This document shows, in pieces, positions 46,198-57,008 of a stretch of 64,000 nt of DNA. The position numbers and the translations under genes are program-made. The stretch's first letter is position 1; each line of letters begins with the position of its first letter. This DNA is from Azolla caroliniana. Its lineage: Eukaryota > Polypodiophyta. The notes beneath the pieces were generated by a model that searched no databases, was not told where the DNA came from, and saw only the letters and a list, made by a program, of their open reading frames with translations. The DNA lies in the NCBI GenBank assembly GCA_043228905.1, contig JBHGNT010000021.1, forward strand, positions 6,758,001-6,822,000, in the 5' to 3' direction.

Positions 46198-47316
46198 TGT
46201 CGTGAAGATTTTCAGCGATAGTGTGAAACTTGTGAGGAATATACAAAATCGAGTGTGGTTCTTCTCACGAAATATAAAACAATAATAGTGAAGATACTAT
46301 TTAAAATAAGTTTAATATCTTGGTACAAAAAAATGGAGGTCTTGAAGAGCGTTTGAATGCACATTGTTACATAACAAACGGCCAACTAAGTGTGAAGTTA
46401 TGTGGGTATGAAGTTGCGAAAGAAGAAAAGAAAAGAAAAGAAAAGAAAAACAAACTTGTGAGATGTCCCACATAGATAGGACAAACAAGAATCTTACAAT
46501 ATATAAAGCAAAGCCAAAAGCTATTATTTTGTTTCCATGTGTGGAGCATGGAGAGTTCAAGGTGACTTGAACTAAGTTAATCAAATGAATGAGTGTGGCC
46601 TAGCTACTTGCAAAGGTTTTGGCCAACCAAAATCGAACCGGCAGCAGTCGGCGAGGCGGCGGCAACCGCTGACCGGTCGGTGACAGAACCAGCTAGGGAT
46701 GAAGACCAAACGGGTGCAAATCGGATGGATCGGTTGATCGCGATGCATGGTGTCTTAAAGATATTTGGTGTAATTACAAGACCAAAAGCCTAATAGTATT
46801 TTGTGCTTTAAAAGGGGATGTACGCAAGACTTGAACATTGCACCTCCAAGTTGAGAGTCTATAAGCTTACCATTAAGCCAAATCATTTCTTTAGGGGTAT
46901 ATTTTTTATCACTATACTTTTACATGTAATTCTCATACATGAGAGCTTAGATGATGAGATGGCAAGCATGCATTGCATGCATTTCATGTATTTCGTGTAT
47001 GTCTTGCACCCTCACATGCACCATATGCATGGGGGCATCTATAAAAGAGTGGATGAATCAAGCAAGTGGGGGACTAATGTAAAAAAAGATGGGAATGTAA
47101 ATTTTGGGGGAAAATAATAAGAAACTTGTTATCCTATTGATATATCTTGTCTCTCAAATCTAAAGTCAAGCGTTCAATCTTTATCTTAATCTCTCTCTCT
47201 TTCAATCTATCTTAAATACTTTCTCACTAAAGCTAGTGCAAACTTCGAATCCTTTCGGTCCAGGACTCCGGTGGTTCCGCCTCACGATCCACGCCTAGTG
47301 ACGGATCTTCACGACA
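46198..47316 (+). repeat. 5' LTR of element C
   Basis: Ends as given for element C. It contains an AAAGA pentamer run (46430-46448), a GTCCCACATAG motif (46466), an antisense tRNA-like segment and a pyrimidine tract before U5. A patch at about 46632-46690 differs strongly from the 3' LTR. Confidence 0.9.
46818..46890 (-). other. tRNA-like segment in 5' LTR of C
   Basis: The minus strand has TGGCTTAATGG, an exact A-box match, and GGAGGTGCAATGTTCAAGTC about 35 bases on, a mutated B box aligned with the D copy. Confidence 0.5.
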
Positions 47317-47328
47317 TAATTAAGTGGC

Positions 47329-47344
47329 GAACCCGACGTGAAAG
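47329..47344 (+). other. PBS-like sequence of element C
   Basis: TGGCGAACCCGACGTG begins 8 bases after the LTR end. It starts with the expected TGG, but the cognate tRNA is not identified. Confidence 0.4.
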
Positions 47345-48148
47345 AGGCGGTAGGAAGGATCAAGTCGAGGATTAACCGATACTTGGAGATGGCGTCCTCA
47401 AACAATCAAGCGGGAGAGTTCGAAAGGATGATGATAATCGTTGAACAAATGATGAGATCTCGAGACAACGATGCGAGCGTGGAGAAGGCCGTCGACCATA
47501 TCGTAGAGCTCAAGGGTCAATTTGATGGAAGGAATGTTACGAGGTTCCTTGACGCATACAAAAGGGAGATGAATCAAAGGGATGTGTCTGAAGCGCGACA
47601 AATCACAAGTTTCAAGAGAGTGGTCGCCAACAACATCCAAAGATGTGTCATCGAGCTTCAAGAAGGTAAGACAACATGGTCTGAGTTCGAGAAATCGATA
47701 TTAACGGAGTTCGCGAAGGAAGAGTCGATGAGGATGACTCGACATGACCTGATGAAGTGGATAGAGAAGAAGAATAAGAAGATGAGTACCTCGAGGGTGT
47801 ATGACGAATTCGACCAGATGTTTAGTCGTCTCCCCAATACGGACCAAGTGCTACTTGAGGAGGACAAGACTTTATACTTCTTGAAAGCCGTGGACATGAA
47901 GGATAGACGAGAATTGGGGACTCTTCTCGAAGACGAAAACGAGACAACTGAAAGTAGTTGAGCCGCCCAAACAAAGTAACCCAGAAGAAAAGAAGATTGA
48001 CAACGACATCATCGAAGAAGTAGCAAAGAAGTTCGACAGGGTCACGCTAGCCAACATGAATCATCAAGGGCCCAAAGGAAAAGAACCCTTTAGATGTGTG
48101 TGGTGCGCTAGCATGGACCACATGAGAAGAGATTGTTCGAGCCTTTGA
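47338..48148 (+). pseudogene. Element C gag with zinc knuckle
   Basis: An open frame of 207 codons (47338-47961) encodes a helical capsid-like protein (KGQFDGRNVTRFLDAYKREM, LMKWIEKKNKK). A frameshift near 47945 leads to a CCHC knuckle CVWCASMDHMRRDC (48095-48136) in the frame of the next coding block, closed by TGA at 48146 where Arg (CGA) is expected. Without these lesions gag and protease would form one frame. Confidence 0.75.
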
Positions 48149-49411
48149 GACGTCATTCGACAAAATATCGTGTACATGGATGGCAACATGATCTGCTCGA
48201 GTGAGACTTGGAGACCACTGCGAGTGAATTTCGGAAGAGGGGGAATGAAGAAAGCTATGGAGGATGTCGAGGCGACTCATGTAGATGCGATGCACTATGC
48301 TGCGTTGGTCGGAATAAGAGTTGGGAAAGACAAAAATGAAGCTGCGAAAGTGGGAGCAAAGTTTTGGTCTTCCGTTCTCCAGTATGAGAAGATGGGGAAG
48401 GTCACATCGAACGAGGTAGAGCTTGCGGACCGAAGCGTGCAAAGCATAACCGGGCGGTTGGATCCGGTGGATGATAACACCATACTTGTGGAAGTGATGT
48501 GCGATAACCACGAGATGTTCGTCGAAGAAAAGAGAAAAAGAATAGAAGAGCAAGGCCCATCAAAAAGACATGAAACAAGGAACGCGAAAAAGAAAGAAGA
48601 TGCAGAAATGAGTCGACCTTTACAAATGGAGGAAGGAGACGCTAGCCGAAAAGTGGAGTCGATCAAACGAGTCGAAGAAACGGTTCGACCCGTGAAGATT
48701 GGTGTCGAAGACCCCGCTCGAAAGACAAGGACTATGCCTACCTATAAGCTAAGGTCGGACATAGAGCAAATGACAGACCTGAAGAAGATTCTCGAGGAAC
48801 GCGTTCTTGATAGCCATGTGACTTTGTCCTTGAGGGAATTACTCGGCATTACAAAGGAGTTCCATGACACGATCATGGACCTTGTAAAAAGAAAGAGGCA
48901 ACAATCGGATGAAGAAGAAGAGAAGCCACAAAAAGCAAAGACAAATGCCATAACGATGGCAAGGGACGAAGTCGGTGAAGATATGGTGGACAACCACTAT
49001 ACTCGACCTCATTGGGCACAAACGACAACGGAGACGCTGGTGAAGATCGGGGAGAAGAAAGAGACCGTGGTAGCCTTGATCGACCATGGCTCGAAGATCA
49101 ACCTCATGCCAACCGAGTTCTACAAAAAAGGAAGATGGCCAATCAATACAAACCATGGATGGAAGATTCGAGTGGCAACAAAGTCTACGGAGGACTTGTA
49201 CGGAGCTTGTCCCAAAGTTAAAGTCACGATCAGGGATGTGGAGATGGATCAACACTTCTTCATGCAAGAATCGGCGTCGCATCCTGTCATCCTAGGACAA
49301 CCGTATATCACATCATCCCCGATGGAGTCCAAGGTGTTCGATAATGGAGCAGCCTTCACACGAATCAAGAGTCTTGACAATCAAAGATCTGTTCAATTCC
49401 CAACGGTGTGA
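48149..49411 (+). CDS. Element C gag C-terminus and protease-like domain
   Basis: About 413 open codons. The first half is charged linker (DUF4100-like region of related elements, from memory). The second half has TRPHWAQTTTETLVKIG followed by LIDHGSKINLMP (49075-49110) and HPVILGQPYI (49279-49308), the positions of the active site and C-terminal motif of a retroviral-type aspartic protease. The active-site triplet is D-H-G, not D-S/T-G, a trait I associate with this lineage. Confidence 0.7.
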   Translation, partial: DVIRQNIVYMDGNMICSSETWRPLRVNFGRGGMKKAMEDVEATHVDAMHYAALVGIRVGKDKNEAAKVGAKFWSSVLQYEKMGKVTSNEVELADRSVQSITGRLDPVDDNTILVEVMCDNHEMFVEEKRKRIEEQGPSKRHETRNAKKKEDAEMSRPLQMEEGDASRKVESIKRVEETVRPVKIGVEDPARKTRTMPTYKLRSDIEQMTDLKKILEERVLDSHVTLSLRELLGITKEFHDTIMDLVKRKRQQSDEEEEKPQKAKTNAITMARDEVGEDMVDNHYTRPHWAQTTTETLVKIGEKKETVVALIDHGSKINLMPTEFYKKGRWPINTNHGWKIRVATKSTEDLYGACPKVKVTIRDVEMDQHFFMQESASHPVILGQPYITSSPMESKVFDNGAAFTRIKSLDNQRSVQFPTV

Positions 49412-49539
49412 GCTAATCATGAAAGAAATCGAGATAGTCTTGGAGACGAATCCTCAGATTTTCAGAGCGGACTATTGAAGCATGGGGCACAAATAGTCTG
49501 AGCGATCGCAAGTCCCCACAAAGGAGTAGAGCATGTGGA

Positions 49540-51720
49540 TTGCGAGGAGAAGCAACATGTGTCACACCTAGTGGCGCATGTAAACTAGTACTACTCGACA
49601 AGAAGGACAAGTGTCAGATACAAGACTTCGAGAAGATGCTGAAAGAAGAAAACATAATAGAAAAAGAAGAGTTCGTGATTCATATTATGGAAGAAGCCTC
49701 ATTTAATGACACCATCAGCAAGATCGAGGATGTCGTGGACTTGAGATATCTACATGATCATCACGTGATTTTGGTTGACTCCATCAACATGTACGCTATC
49801 ATCGATGAATACCATCGTGGCATCTTGATGGAGGAAGCTGAAGTCAACATAAAATATAAAATGGTGGATAAGAAGATCAAGCCAGTTGCGATTCCGCTAC
49901 CGGAAGATAGTTGGCAAAAGATAAAGGAAGTCGCTAATGATCCAAGCTTAAGAGATCCAAAGACAATAGATCATGTCTTCATCGAAGAGATGAAGGGGAA
50001 GCTACGAGTTGGAAGGGAGGATTTCCTTCTCCCTGAAGAAGAGCGAATGTTTTGCGACATGCTTAAGAGACATGGGAAGGCTTTTGCATTTTTCCCACAA
50101 GAAATCAGATGTGCTGATCCAAGGACGATAGAGCCGATGGTGATCTTCACGGTGCCGCACGTACCTTGGAATTTGAAATTGATACCAGTTCCGAGAGCAC
50201 ACCTACCAAAGCTGATCAAGCTCTTAAAGGTGAAGGTGAATATGGGAATTTTGGAACCATCGAATGCTCGTTACTCTAATAGGTGGTTCACGATGCCGAA
50301 GAAGAATGGATCATTGCGATTCATCCAAGATCTTCAACCCGTCAACAAGGTGACAATTCGAAATGTTGGAATCGGTCTGAGCGTGGACGAATTTGCCGAG
50401 GTGTTTGCGGGCCGATCCATCTACTCCATTGGCGATCTCTACTCCAGATATGATCAATTCCAGTTGGCAATCGATAGTCGTGACATTACGACCATGAGGA
50501 TTCCGATCGGGCTTGTGCGGATGTGTACCTTACCTCAAGGTGCAACGAACTCGGTGGCTCATATGGTGAATGCCATGAACAAGGTCTTGAAGGATTGCAT
50601 CTCGGACATCAGAATGCCATTCTTGGATGATATTCCGATAAAAGGATGTTTGGATGAGGAGAAAGATGAATCGAAAGATAAGGAAGGGTGTAGAAAGTTC
50701 GTCGCGGATCATATGAAAGATTGCGAGAAGGTGCTTCAAAGGCTCGAAGATGCGAATTTGGCATTTTCAGGAGAAAAATCCACATTCGGACAACCGGAGA
50801 TCTTGGTGGTAGGTCACTTGTGTGGAGCATATGGCCGGAAGCCTTCGCCATCCAAGGTGAACGCAATCCAGGATATGAAAGAAGAATGCGTGAACCAAAC
50901 GGAGGTTCGAAGGTTCCTTGGAGCATGCGCGTTTTATCATATCTGGATTCCGCACTACGCCCATGTCGTTGAGCCTTTATATGGACTATTAAAGAAAAGA
51001 ACGAAGTTCGAATGGCGAAGCGAGCATACAAATGCGATGCGAAGATTGAAGAAACTACTTCTTGAAGCTCTGACACTAAGAAAGGCCGACTATACCGAAG
51101 GGAAGCCGATTTATGTGACTGTAGATACGAGCCCAACTAGAATCGGGTGGGTCATCAATCAAGATGGAGAAGATAATGCGCGGTATGCCATCTGGTTCGG
51201 AGCAAAGGTTCTCAGCGAACGACAAGTCAAACGGGAACTTTGGGGTATTGTGTTGGCAGTGAAGACGGACAAAGACTACCTGATTGGGTCAGAAGTGATA
51301 ATTGAGACAAATTGTCTCCCAATCCTCAGGATGATGTCAGGATGTGCGACACCAGATCTAGCTATGCTAAGGTGGATCGCTTATATTAAATCTTTAAACC
51401 CAGAGATCCGCCACATTGCAGGAAAGAAGAACACCATGGTTGACATGCTGTTGAGGGCAAGATTTGAGAAAGAAGGTGACATGGTTTCGGAAGATGAAGA
51501 TGTCACCCTCGACTTCTTCAAGATAGCGAAAGACAAGGGCACGCTAACCCTCCACGCCTTCAACGAGGACGGGTACGAAGGGGAGTGGTTACTAATCGGC
51601 AGATTCCTAAGAACAATGATGACGGATGCTTCGTTGACGAAGGAGGAGGCCCTACGAATCCGGAAGAAAGCTTACCAATACTTCTTGAAGGGAGGATTCC
51701 TTTGGCGACACCCAAAATGA
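49540..51720 (+). CDS. Element C reverse transcriptase and RNase H
   Basis: 726 open codons. RT: RWFTMPKKNGSLRFIQDLQPVNKVT, then GDLYSRYDQFQLAID (first Asp), LPQGATNSVAHM, and FLDDIPIKGC (catalytic pair, about 50622-50650). The connection has RRFLGACAFYHIW. RNase H: PIYVTVDTSPTRIGWVI, RELWGIVLAVK and IETNCLP; the last has Asn where Asp is usual in many elements. No stop interrupts the frame; integrase follows in separate frames. Confidence 0.85.
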   Translation: MRGEATCVTPSGACKLVLLDKKDKCQIQDFEKMLKEENIIEKEEFVIHIMEEASFNDTISKIEDVVDLRYLHDHHVILVDSINMYAIIDEYHRGILMEEAEVNIKYKMVDKKIKPVAIPLPEDSWQKIKEVANDPSLRDPKTIDHVFIEEMKGKLRVGREDFLLPEEERMFCDMLKRHGKAFAFFPQEIRCADPRTIEPMVIFTVPHVPWNLKLIPVPRAHLPKLIKLLKVKVNMGILEPSNARYSNRWFTMPKKNGSLRFIQDLQPVNKVTIRNVGIGLSVDEFAEVFAGRSIYSIGDLYSRYDQFQLAIDSRDITTMRIPIGLVRMCTLPQGATNSVAHMVNAMNKVLKDCISDIRMPFLDDIPIKGCLDEEKDESKDKEGCRKFVADHMKDCEKVLQRLEDANLAFSGEKSTFGQPEILVVGHLCGAYGRKPSPSKVNAIQDMKEECVNQTEVRRFLGACAFYHIWIPHYAHVVEPLYGLLKKRTKFEWRSEHTNAMRRLKKLLLEALTLRKADYTEGKPIYVTVDTSPTRIGWVINQDGEDNARYAIWFGAKVLSERQVKRELWGIVLAVKTDKDYLIGSEVIIETNCLPILRMMSGCATPDLAMLRWIAYIKSLNPEIRHIAGKKNTMVDMLLRARFEKEGDMVSEDEDVTLDFFKIAKDKGTLTLHAFNEDGYEGEWLLIGRFLRTMMTDASLTKEEALRIRKKAYQYFLKGGFLWRHPK

Positions 51721-52760
51721 AGGACAGGAATACCACGTCGAGTGGTGGTGAAGGAAGAAGAGCAAGTGACGCTAATGACCGAATTCCACGAGAGTGCCTG
51801 GGTAGGTCATAGAGGAACATGGGTGACATTCGAGAAGTTGAAGGAGAAGTACTGGTGGTCAAGCATGTACAAAGATGTACTCCATTTCGTGTCCACATGC
51901 GAAACATGCCAAGTACATTCGAATATATGTCATGGTGATGAGCTACGACTGATATACCCGCTCACCATACACTTCAAATGGATGGTGGATCTGGTCTCAA
52001 TGCCAATGGGAGTGGGACAAATGAAGTACTTATCTCTAGCAAGAGAAGACTTGACAAATCAAGTGGAAGGATGAGCCTTGACAAATAAGACCATGTCGGC
52101 TGTTTGCAAATTTCTACTCGACGAGGTTGTCTGCCAATATGGATGTGTGGGAAAGATAGTCGCCAACCGAGGGGAGTTGGATGCACACGAAGCAACGGAA
52201 CTTCTCGAACGACTAGGCGTGAAGCTCTCCCTCAGGATTGCCTACAATCCAGAAGCGAATGGGAAGATCGAGCGAGGGCATGGACCTATCGTCAAAGCCA
52301 TTGTACGAGCATGCAACGGTCGAGTTGGGAATTGGCCATGACTATTGACCTATGCCTTGTGGGCTGACAGAACGACACACAACTTGGTGACAGGGTATAT
52401 GCCAACGGAGCTTATGTATGGACAAAAGCCGGTAATGCCCATCAAAAGGACGATCACCTCATGGGTAACGATACCATGGGAGAACAAGATGAGTCGAGAA
52501 GAGTTATTAGCGCCACGGATAAGGCAACTTGAAAGAAGACCTGAAGATCTAGAAAAAGCGCGAAAAACGATGGAGGCAGCCCGAGTGAAGAACAAAATTC
52601 GGTTCGACAAGACGCGATTGGGTATTGGTCTACGACAACATGCTTGAGAATCAACATAGTACAACAAGAAAGTTCGCAAGAAGATGGTCCGGACCGTATG
52701 TGGTGACAAGTGCCAACGATAATGCCACATACCACCTTGCATAGCTAGATGGATCAAGGT
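51721..52760 (+). pseudogene. Element C integrase, stops and altered active site
   Basis: Zinc domain (FHESAWVGHRG, CETCQVHSN) at about 51780-51920, first catalytic Asp in WMVDLVSMPMG (51980), then VANRGELDAHE (52159) and NGKIERGHG (52260) for the Glu. The second catalytic Asp is Asn (family form ADRGELDA). TGA at 52072 and 52339 stand where Arg (CGA) is expected. Integrase is therefore inactive in this copy. Confidence 0.8.
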
Positions 52761-52946
52761 TGGTAGTACCCATTGCAGGGAAAAGAGTAAAGATTTTCAA
52801 GGAAAGACAAGGCGAGGATCCTGACCTTGATCACCTCGATTATGAAGATAATAGGACGGATGTGAATGAGGACGTGGAAGAATCTGATTGATCACCGTAG
52901 CTGAAATTTCTCACTTTTTCTTCTTGGCACGTACTAGAGGACGTGC

Positions 52947-52963
52947 GGTTTGGTGGGGGTGGA
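52947..52963 (+). other. Polypurine tract of element C
   Basis: GGTTTGGTGGGGGTGGA abuts the 3' LTR start and matches the tract of element D. Confidence 0.65.
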
Positions 52964-54068
52964 TGTCGTGAAGATTTTCGGCGATAGTGTGAAACTTGTG
53001 AGGAACATATTAAATCGAGTGTGGTTCTTCTCACAAAATATAAAACATAATAGTGAAGATACTATTTAAAATAAGTTTAATATCTTGGTACAAAAAAATG
53101 GAGGTCTTGAAGAGCTTTTGAATGCACTTTGTTACATAACAAACGATCAACTAAGTGTAAAGTTATGTGGGTATGAAGTTGCGAAAGAAGAAAAGAAAAG
53201 AAAAGAAAAGAAAAACAAACCTGTGAGATGTCCCACATAGATAGGTCAAACAAGGATCCTACAATATATAATGCAAAGCCAAAAGCTCTTATTTTGTTTC
53301 TATGTGTGGAGCATAGAGAGTTCAAGGTGACTTGAACTAAGTTAATCAAATGAATGGGTGTGGCCTAACTACTTGCAAAGGTTTTGGCCAACCAAAATCG
53401 AACCGGATCGGGATGCGACGATCGATCAACTGGTGACGAAATCGGCTACGGATGAGGACCAAACGGGTGCAAATCGAACGGATCGGTTGATCGCGGTGCA
53501 TGGTGTCTTAAAGATATTTGGTGTAATTACAAGACCAAAAGCCTAATAGTATTTTGTGCTTTAAAAGGGGATGTACGCAAGACTTGAACATTGCACCTCC
53601 AAGTTGAGAGTCTATAGGCTTACCATTAAGCCAAATCATTTCTTTAGGGATATGTTTTTTATCACTATACTTTTACATGTAATTCTCATACATGAGAGCT
53701 TAGATGATGAGATGGCAAGCATGCATTTCATGTATTCCATGTATGTCTGGCACCCTCACATGCACCATATGCATGGGGGCATCTATAAAAGAGTGAAGGA
53801 ATCAAGCAAGTGGGGGATTAATGTAAAAAAAGATGGGAATGTAAATTTTGGGGGAAAATAATAAGAAACTCGTTATCTTATTCATATATCTTGCCCCTCA
53901 AATCTAAAGTCAAGCGTTCAATCTTAATCTCTCTCTCTCTCTCTCTCTCTCTTTCAATCTATCTTAAATACTTTCTCACTAAAGCTAGTGCAAACTTCGA
54001 ATCCTTCCGGTCCAGGACTCCGGTGGTTCCGCCTCACGATCCGCGCCTAGTGACGGATCTTCACGACA
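52964..54068 (+). repeat. 3' LTR of element C
   Basis: 1105 bp, same ends as the 5' LTR, with a (CT)n at 53929-53952. The tRNA-like segment is at about 53575-53647 on the minus strand. The patch at about 53403-53450 is unlike its counterpart in the 5' LTR. Confidence 0.9.
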
Positions 54069-55320
54069 ATGCTTTCATCATGACATGACAAGCTAACCAT
54101 GTCTCACAATGCCTTTTGAGAAGAAGATATTGATAAAGGAAAAATAGTAGAGTTCGGATTGTCGCTAGAAGAACAATAAGCTAATTGGTACTCACAACAT
54201 GAAGAGGGTGCGTTTGAATAATTTAAACAACTAGCTAGTAAATTTATAAGGTTATTTCATCGGCAAATTCCAAAACGGGAGCTTATGAGACAATTCTATG
54301 TAGCTTATCAAGAAGCTAATGAAACAATTTCCCAATCTTCTATCCGTTTCCAAAATCTTCGGAGACAATTAGCACAACCCTCTCCTGAAGAAGATGTGAA
54401 GGATACTTTCTTATGGGCACTCCGAGAGCCACTTTGGAGCACACTAGCAGTATTCAATTTTAAGGAGCAATCACTCGAGGAGGTGATTGACAAAGCACTT
54501 GTAATGGATAGAACATAGACAAGCAATTCTATGTCAATGACATCCTTACAAAAATCATTACCAAACTACGAGGAATTAAGGTTTCACCAAGCAATCCAAT
54601 GCACAACTTGCTTGAATTCTAGGCATTCCATAGTAGAATGTACACTACGAACACATTGCCCAATTTGCCATTCAAAGGCACACACAATCGATCAATGTGA
54701 ATATAATCTCTTAAACAAGGTCATGACCCTAGTACAACAAATTGAGCCGCATAATGACCGAACAGATGACAAAATCCGATAGTCAAACCATTTCCAGGAA
54801 GGTGAAAGACCAAGATATGAGGATCGGTTTCGACCATATTGAAATTGTTGAGATGATTATGAAAGAGGTGAGCACCAAGATGAATATAGAAGGGACAATT
54901 GTTAACGATATGACCATGACTATTCACCTCACTATGATAGAAACGACTAACATCCATACAACAACAGAGGATCAAGATATTAGGATGATTGACGATATTA
55001 GGATTAGCGGAGGAACGAAGAAAATCAGTAAACTAATCGAGGGTTCCAACCAAGTGACGAACAACGGGATGACAATAGACTACCAAAGTTGTCATGATAG
55101 TTTCAATATAACCCTCGAATACGGGAAGAGCCAGAGCTGCAGAATTTTCGATTGTCACAACTTCAATTCGAGAAAGGCGAAGCTAGTGAGCCGGCTAAAC
55201 CTATCTGCTATATCTGTATAAAAGAAGGTCACTATGCAAATCAATGTCCGACAAAAGGAAAGGGTAAAGCTCCAACAGTGAATAATATGGTTTTAGCAGA
55301 AATATAACAAGTTACAACTT
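54069..55320 (+). pseudogene. Element J gag, C-terminal part
   Basis: Resumes J after element C. The capsid reads FVAYQEANETISQSSIRFQN-like text at 54290-54510 and matches A's capsid. It is followed by three CCHC knuckles as in A: CTTCLNSRHSIVEC (54604), CPICHSKAHTIDQC (54658) and CYICIKEGHYANQC (55207). Stops and frame changes between blocks. Confidence 0.75.
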
Positions 55321-56146
55321 GGATTAAAACCAAGCAGACTGAATGGGACATGCAAGAAGCATTTCGGAAACCTACTAAGACATGGGTGGAAGAAACTAAT
55401 AAGAACAATGTTGACAGAATGCATCAGGAAAGTAAGAAAATAAACAATGGACAAGGGAATTCGGAAATTAGCCATGAAGTAACAATACAATCACCAACAA
55501 AAGATGAAACATGGCAAGTCCTAGCAGATTGTCAAATCACGTTACCCTTGGCAAGATTATTGAAACTAGTGCTCAGATTTACGGAAACAATCGCAACCAT
55601 AATCACAAAGAAGGGGTCGGAACAGGTTACTGTCAATTTTACTAATCCGATTAAGGGATCAATGATCATGGATGAGCAGAGTTCCTCAGTAAAAGTAATC
55701 ATACGAGGCTAAGAGGTCTCGAACATCATCATCGACGGTTGGTTGGGGGTCAATGTCATAAGCAAAACAACATGTGATCGTCTAGGCATCACTGGATGGG
55801 AAGTATGCCCATTTTGTCTACGAATGGCCGACACAAGCTCGGTTCGACCATTAGGGTTGATTAGACAATTGGAAATATTAGTTGGTGGTTATTCCTTTTA
55901 AATTTCGGCGATCGTTCTAACTCTAGACGCACCTGGAGCATATCCACTCTTACTTGGCCGACCATGGCTTCAGACTGCCAACATCAAACAAAATTGGCAG
56001 AAAAATATCATCACCTTTCTGAAAGGCAAGACAAAGATACGAGTTCCCACCCAAGGAAAGGTATTAACCAAGAGGGAATTGGGGCCTCTATATGCGGAGT
56101 CAAACAATATGATGGAAGGCTTAGAAGACAGTTAGATCAAGCAATA
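55321..56146 (+). pseudogene. Element J protease region
   Basis: DETWQVLADCQITLPLARLL (55504) matches A's ETWQVLQECQITLPL. The active-site segment IIDGWLGVNVIS (55728-55760) replaces A's DGGFGVN, and LLLGRPWL is at 55950. A TAA falls inside YSFxISA. It ends at the solo LTR. Confidence 0.7.
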
Positions 56147-56583
56147 TGTTGAGATATCAAGCTCAAGTAGATTTAGTTAGTTCGTCAACACACGTAACTA
56201 GTTACCTAGATAGAATCTGGTTAGTGTGTTGACCTTAAAGCCTTAAATAGGATTTTGTACTTGAGTGGGATACATTGTAGATCCTCCACTCCCATGTTCA
56301 TTATATATAGGAATTACACCTTTGTCCCTATATTCTACTCGCACATGTGCACCTTTGCACATGAGATGTATATATACCTCACTATGGGTATTTTTGTATT
56401 TGATGATGCTTTTCAATATAGTTAATCATCCCCCATCTTGTCTCGTTGTTCATAGGCGTTAACGTCCTCTCTCTCTTCCTCTCACACACATACACAAAGA
56501 TATCACTGAATCTTCCGCTTAACTTAATCATATAATTAGGTACTAATCAACCCTTGCTTAATTACCTAATTATTAACACAATA
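56142..56583. other. Target-site duplication CAATA around solo LTR
   Basis: CAATA at 56142-56146 and 56579-56583. Removing the LTR and one copy restores the codons for K-Q-Y-L-E-E, matching A's AQYLEE. Confidence 0.9.
56147..56578 (+). repeat. Solo LTR, copia-like, inside element J
   Basis: 432 bp, TGTTGAGATATCAAGC...TTATTAACA. The start resembles the LTR of copia E (TGTTGAGCGGCAAGCTCAA). A TATATATACC box lies near 56370. There is no internal region, so it arose by LTR-LTR recombination. Confidence 0.88.
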
Positions 56584-57004
56584 TTTAGAGGAGAACCCAA
56601 AAATAATACCCTTGTTCAAAATTGATGTAGTAGAAATTATTAGCCCTTACATTAACAATGATGATCTTGGGTCGGAAGACTAGATGCATCCATTAGATAC
56701 CAAATCCTTAAATGATCTCCACCATCAACAGGAAGCAATGGAGAAAGAAATGCAAGTACCTCAAAGGGTTTAGGCCTTCAACACTAGAAGAACTTAATCT
56801 TGCAGTGACCGATAGTGAGCACTGAGCAGAAACCTGTTCTAATAGCAAAAGACATGCAATTGAATGATAAAGCTAAATTGGTAAAATTCTTATGCCAATA
56901 TAAGGATGTTTTTGCATGGTCGTTCGAAGACATGAAAGGGTTAGATCCAACATTCTATCAACATCAAATTCACCTTCATAAAGACGCCAAACCTGTGTCA
57001 CGAC
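56584..57004 (+). pseudogene. Element J, start of RT region
   Basis: YLEENPKIIPLFKID, then KPVLIAKDMQLNDKAKLVKF and KDVFAWSFEDMKGLDPTFYQ correspond to A's pre-RT region. The homology stops at HLHKDAKPVSR. Confidence 0.75.
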
Positions 57005-57008
57005 ACAA

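Larger units (their letters stand above)
46198..54068 (+). mobile_element. Element C: Ty3 retrotransposon of a DHGS-protease lineage
   Basis: Bounded by LTRs of 1119 and 1105 bp with 12-bp perfect inverted ends (TGTCGTGAAGAT / ATCTTCACGACA). It contains gag, protease, RT-RNase H and integrase in Ty3 order and is inserted in J's gag. Flanks are ACGC on the left and ATGC on the right: either a mutated duplication or no duplication. The protein set resembles a lineage I know from fungi and seedless plants. Frames carry a few stops, mostly CGA to TGA. Confidence 0.88.
45839..57004 (+). mobile_element. Element J: decayed Ty3 relative of A, interrupted twice
   Basis: Gag (45880-46197 and 54069-55320), protease (55700-56100) and RT start (56584-57004) follow those of element A block by block. 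They are split by element C in gag and by a solo LTR between protease and RT. J is lost after HLHKDAKPVSR, where LTR K begins. Many stops; non-functional. Confidence 0.8.

Noticed and set aside
56265-56462. A 65-codon frame inside element J
   Set aside because: It falls wholly within the solo LTR defined by an exact CAATA duplication.
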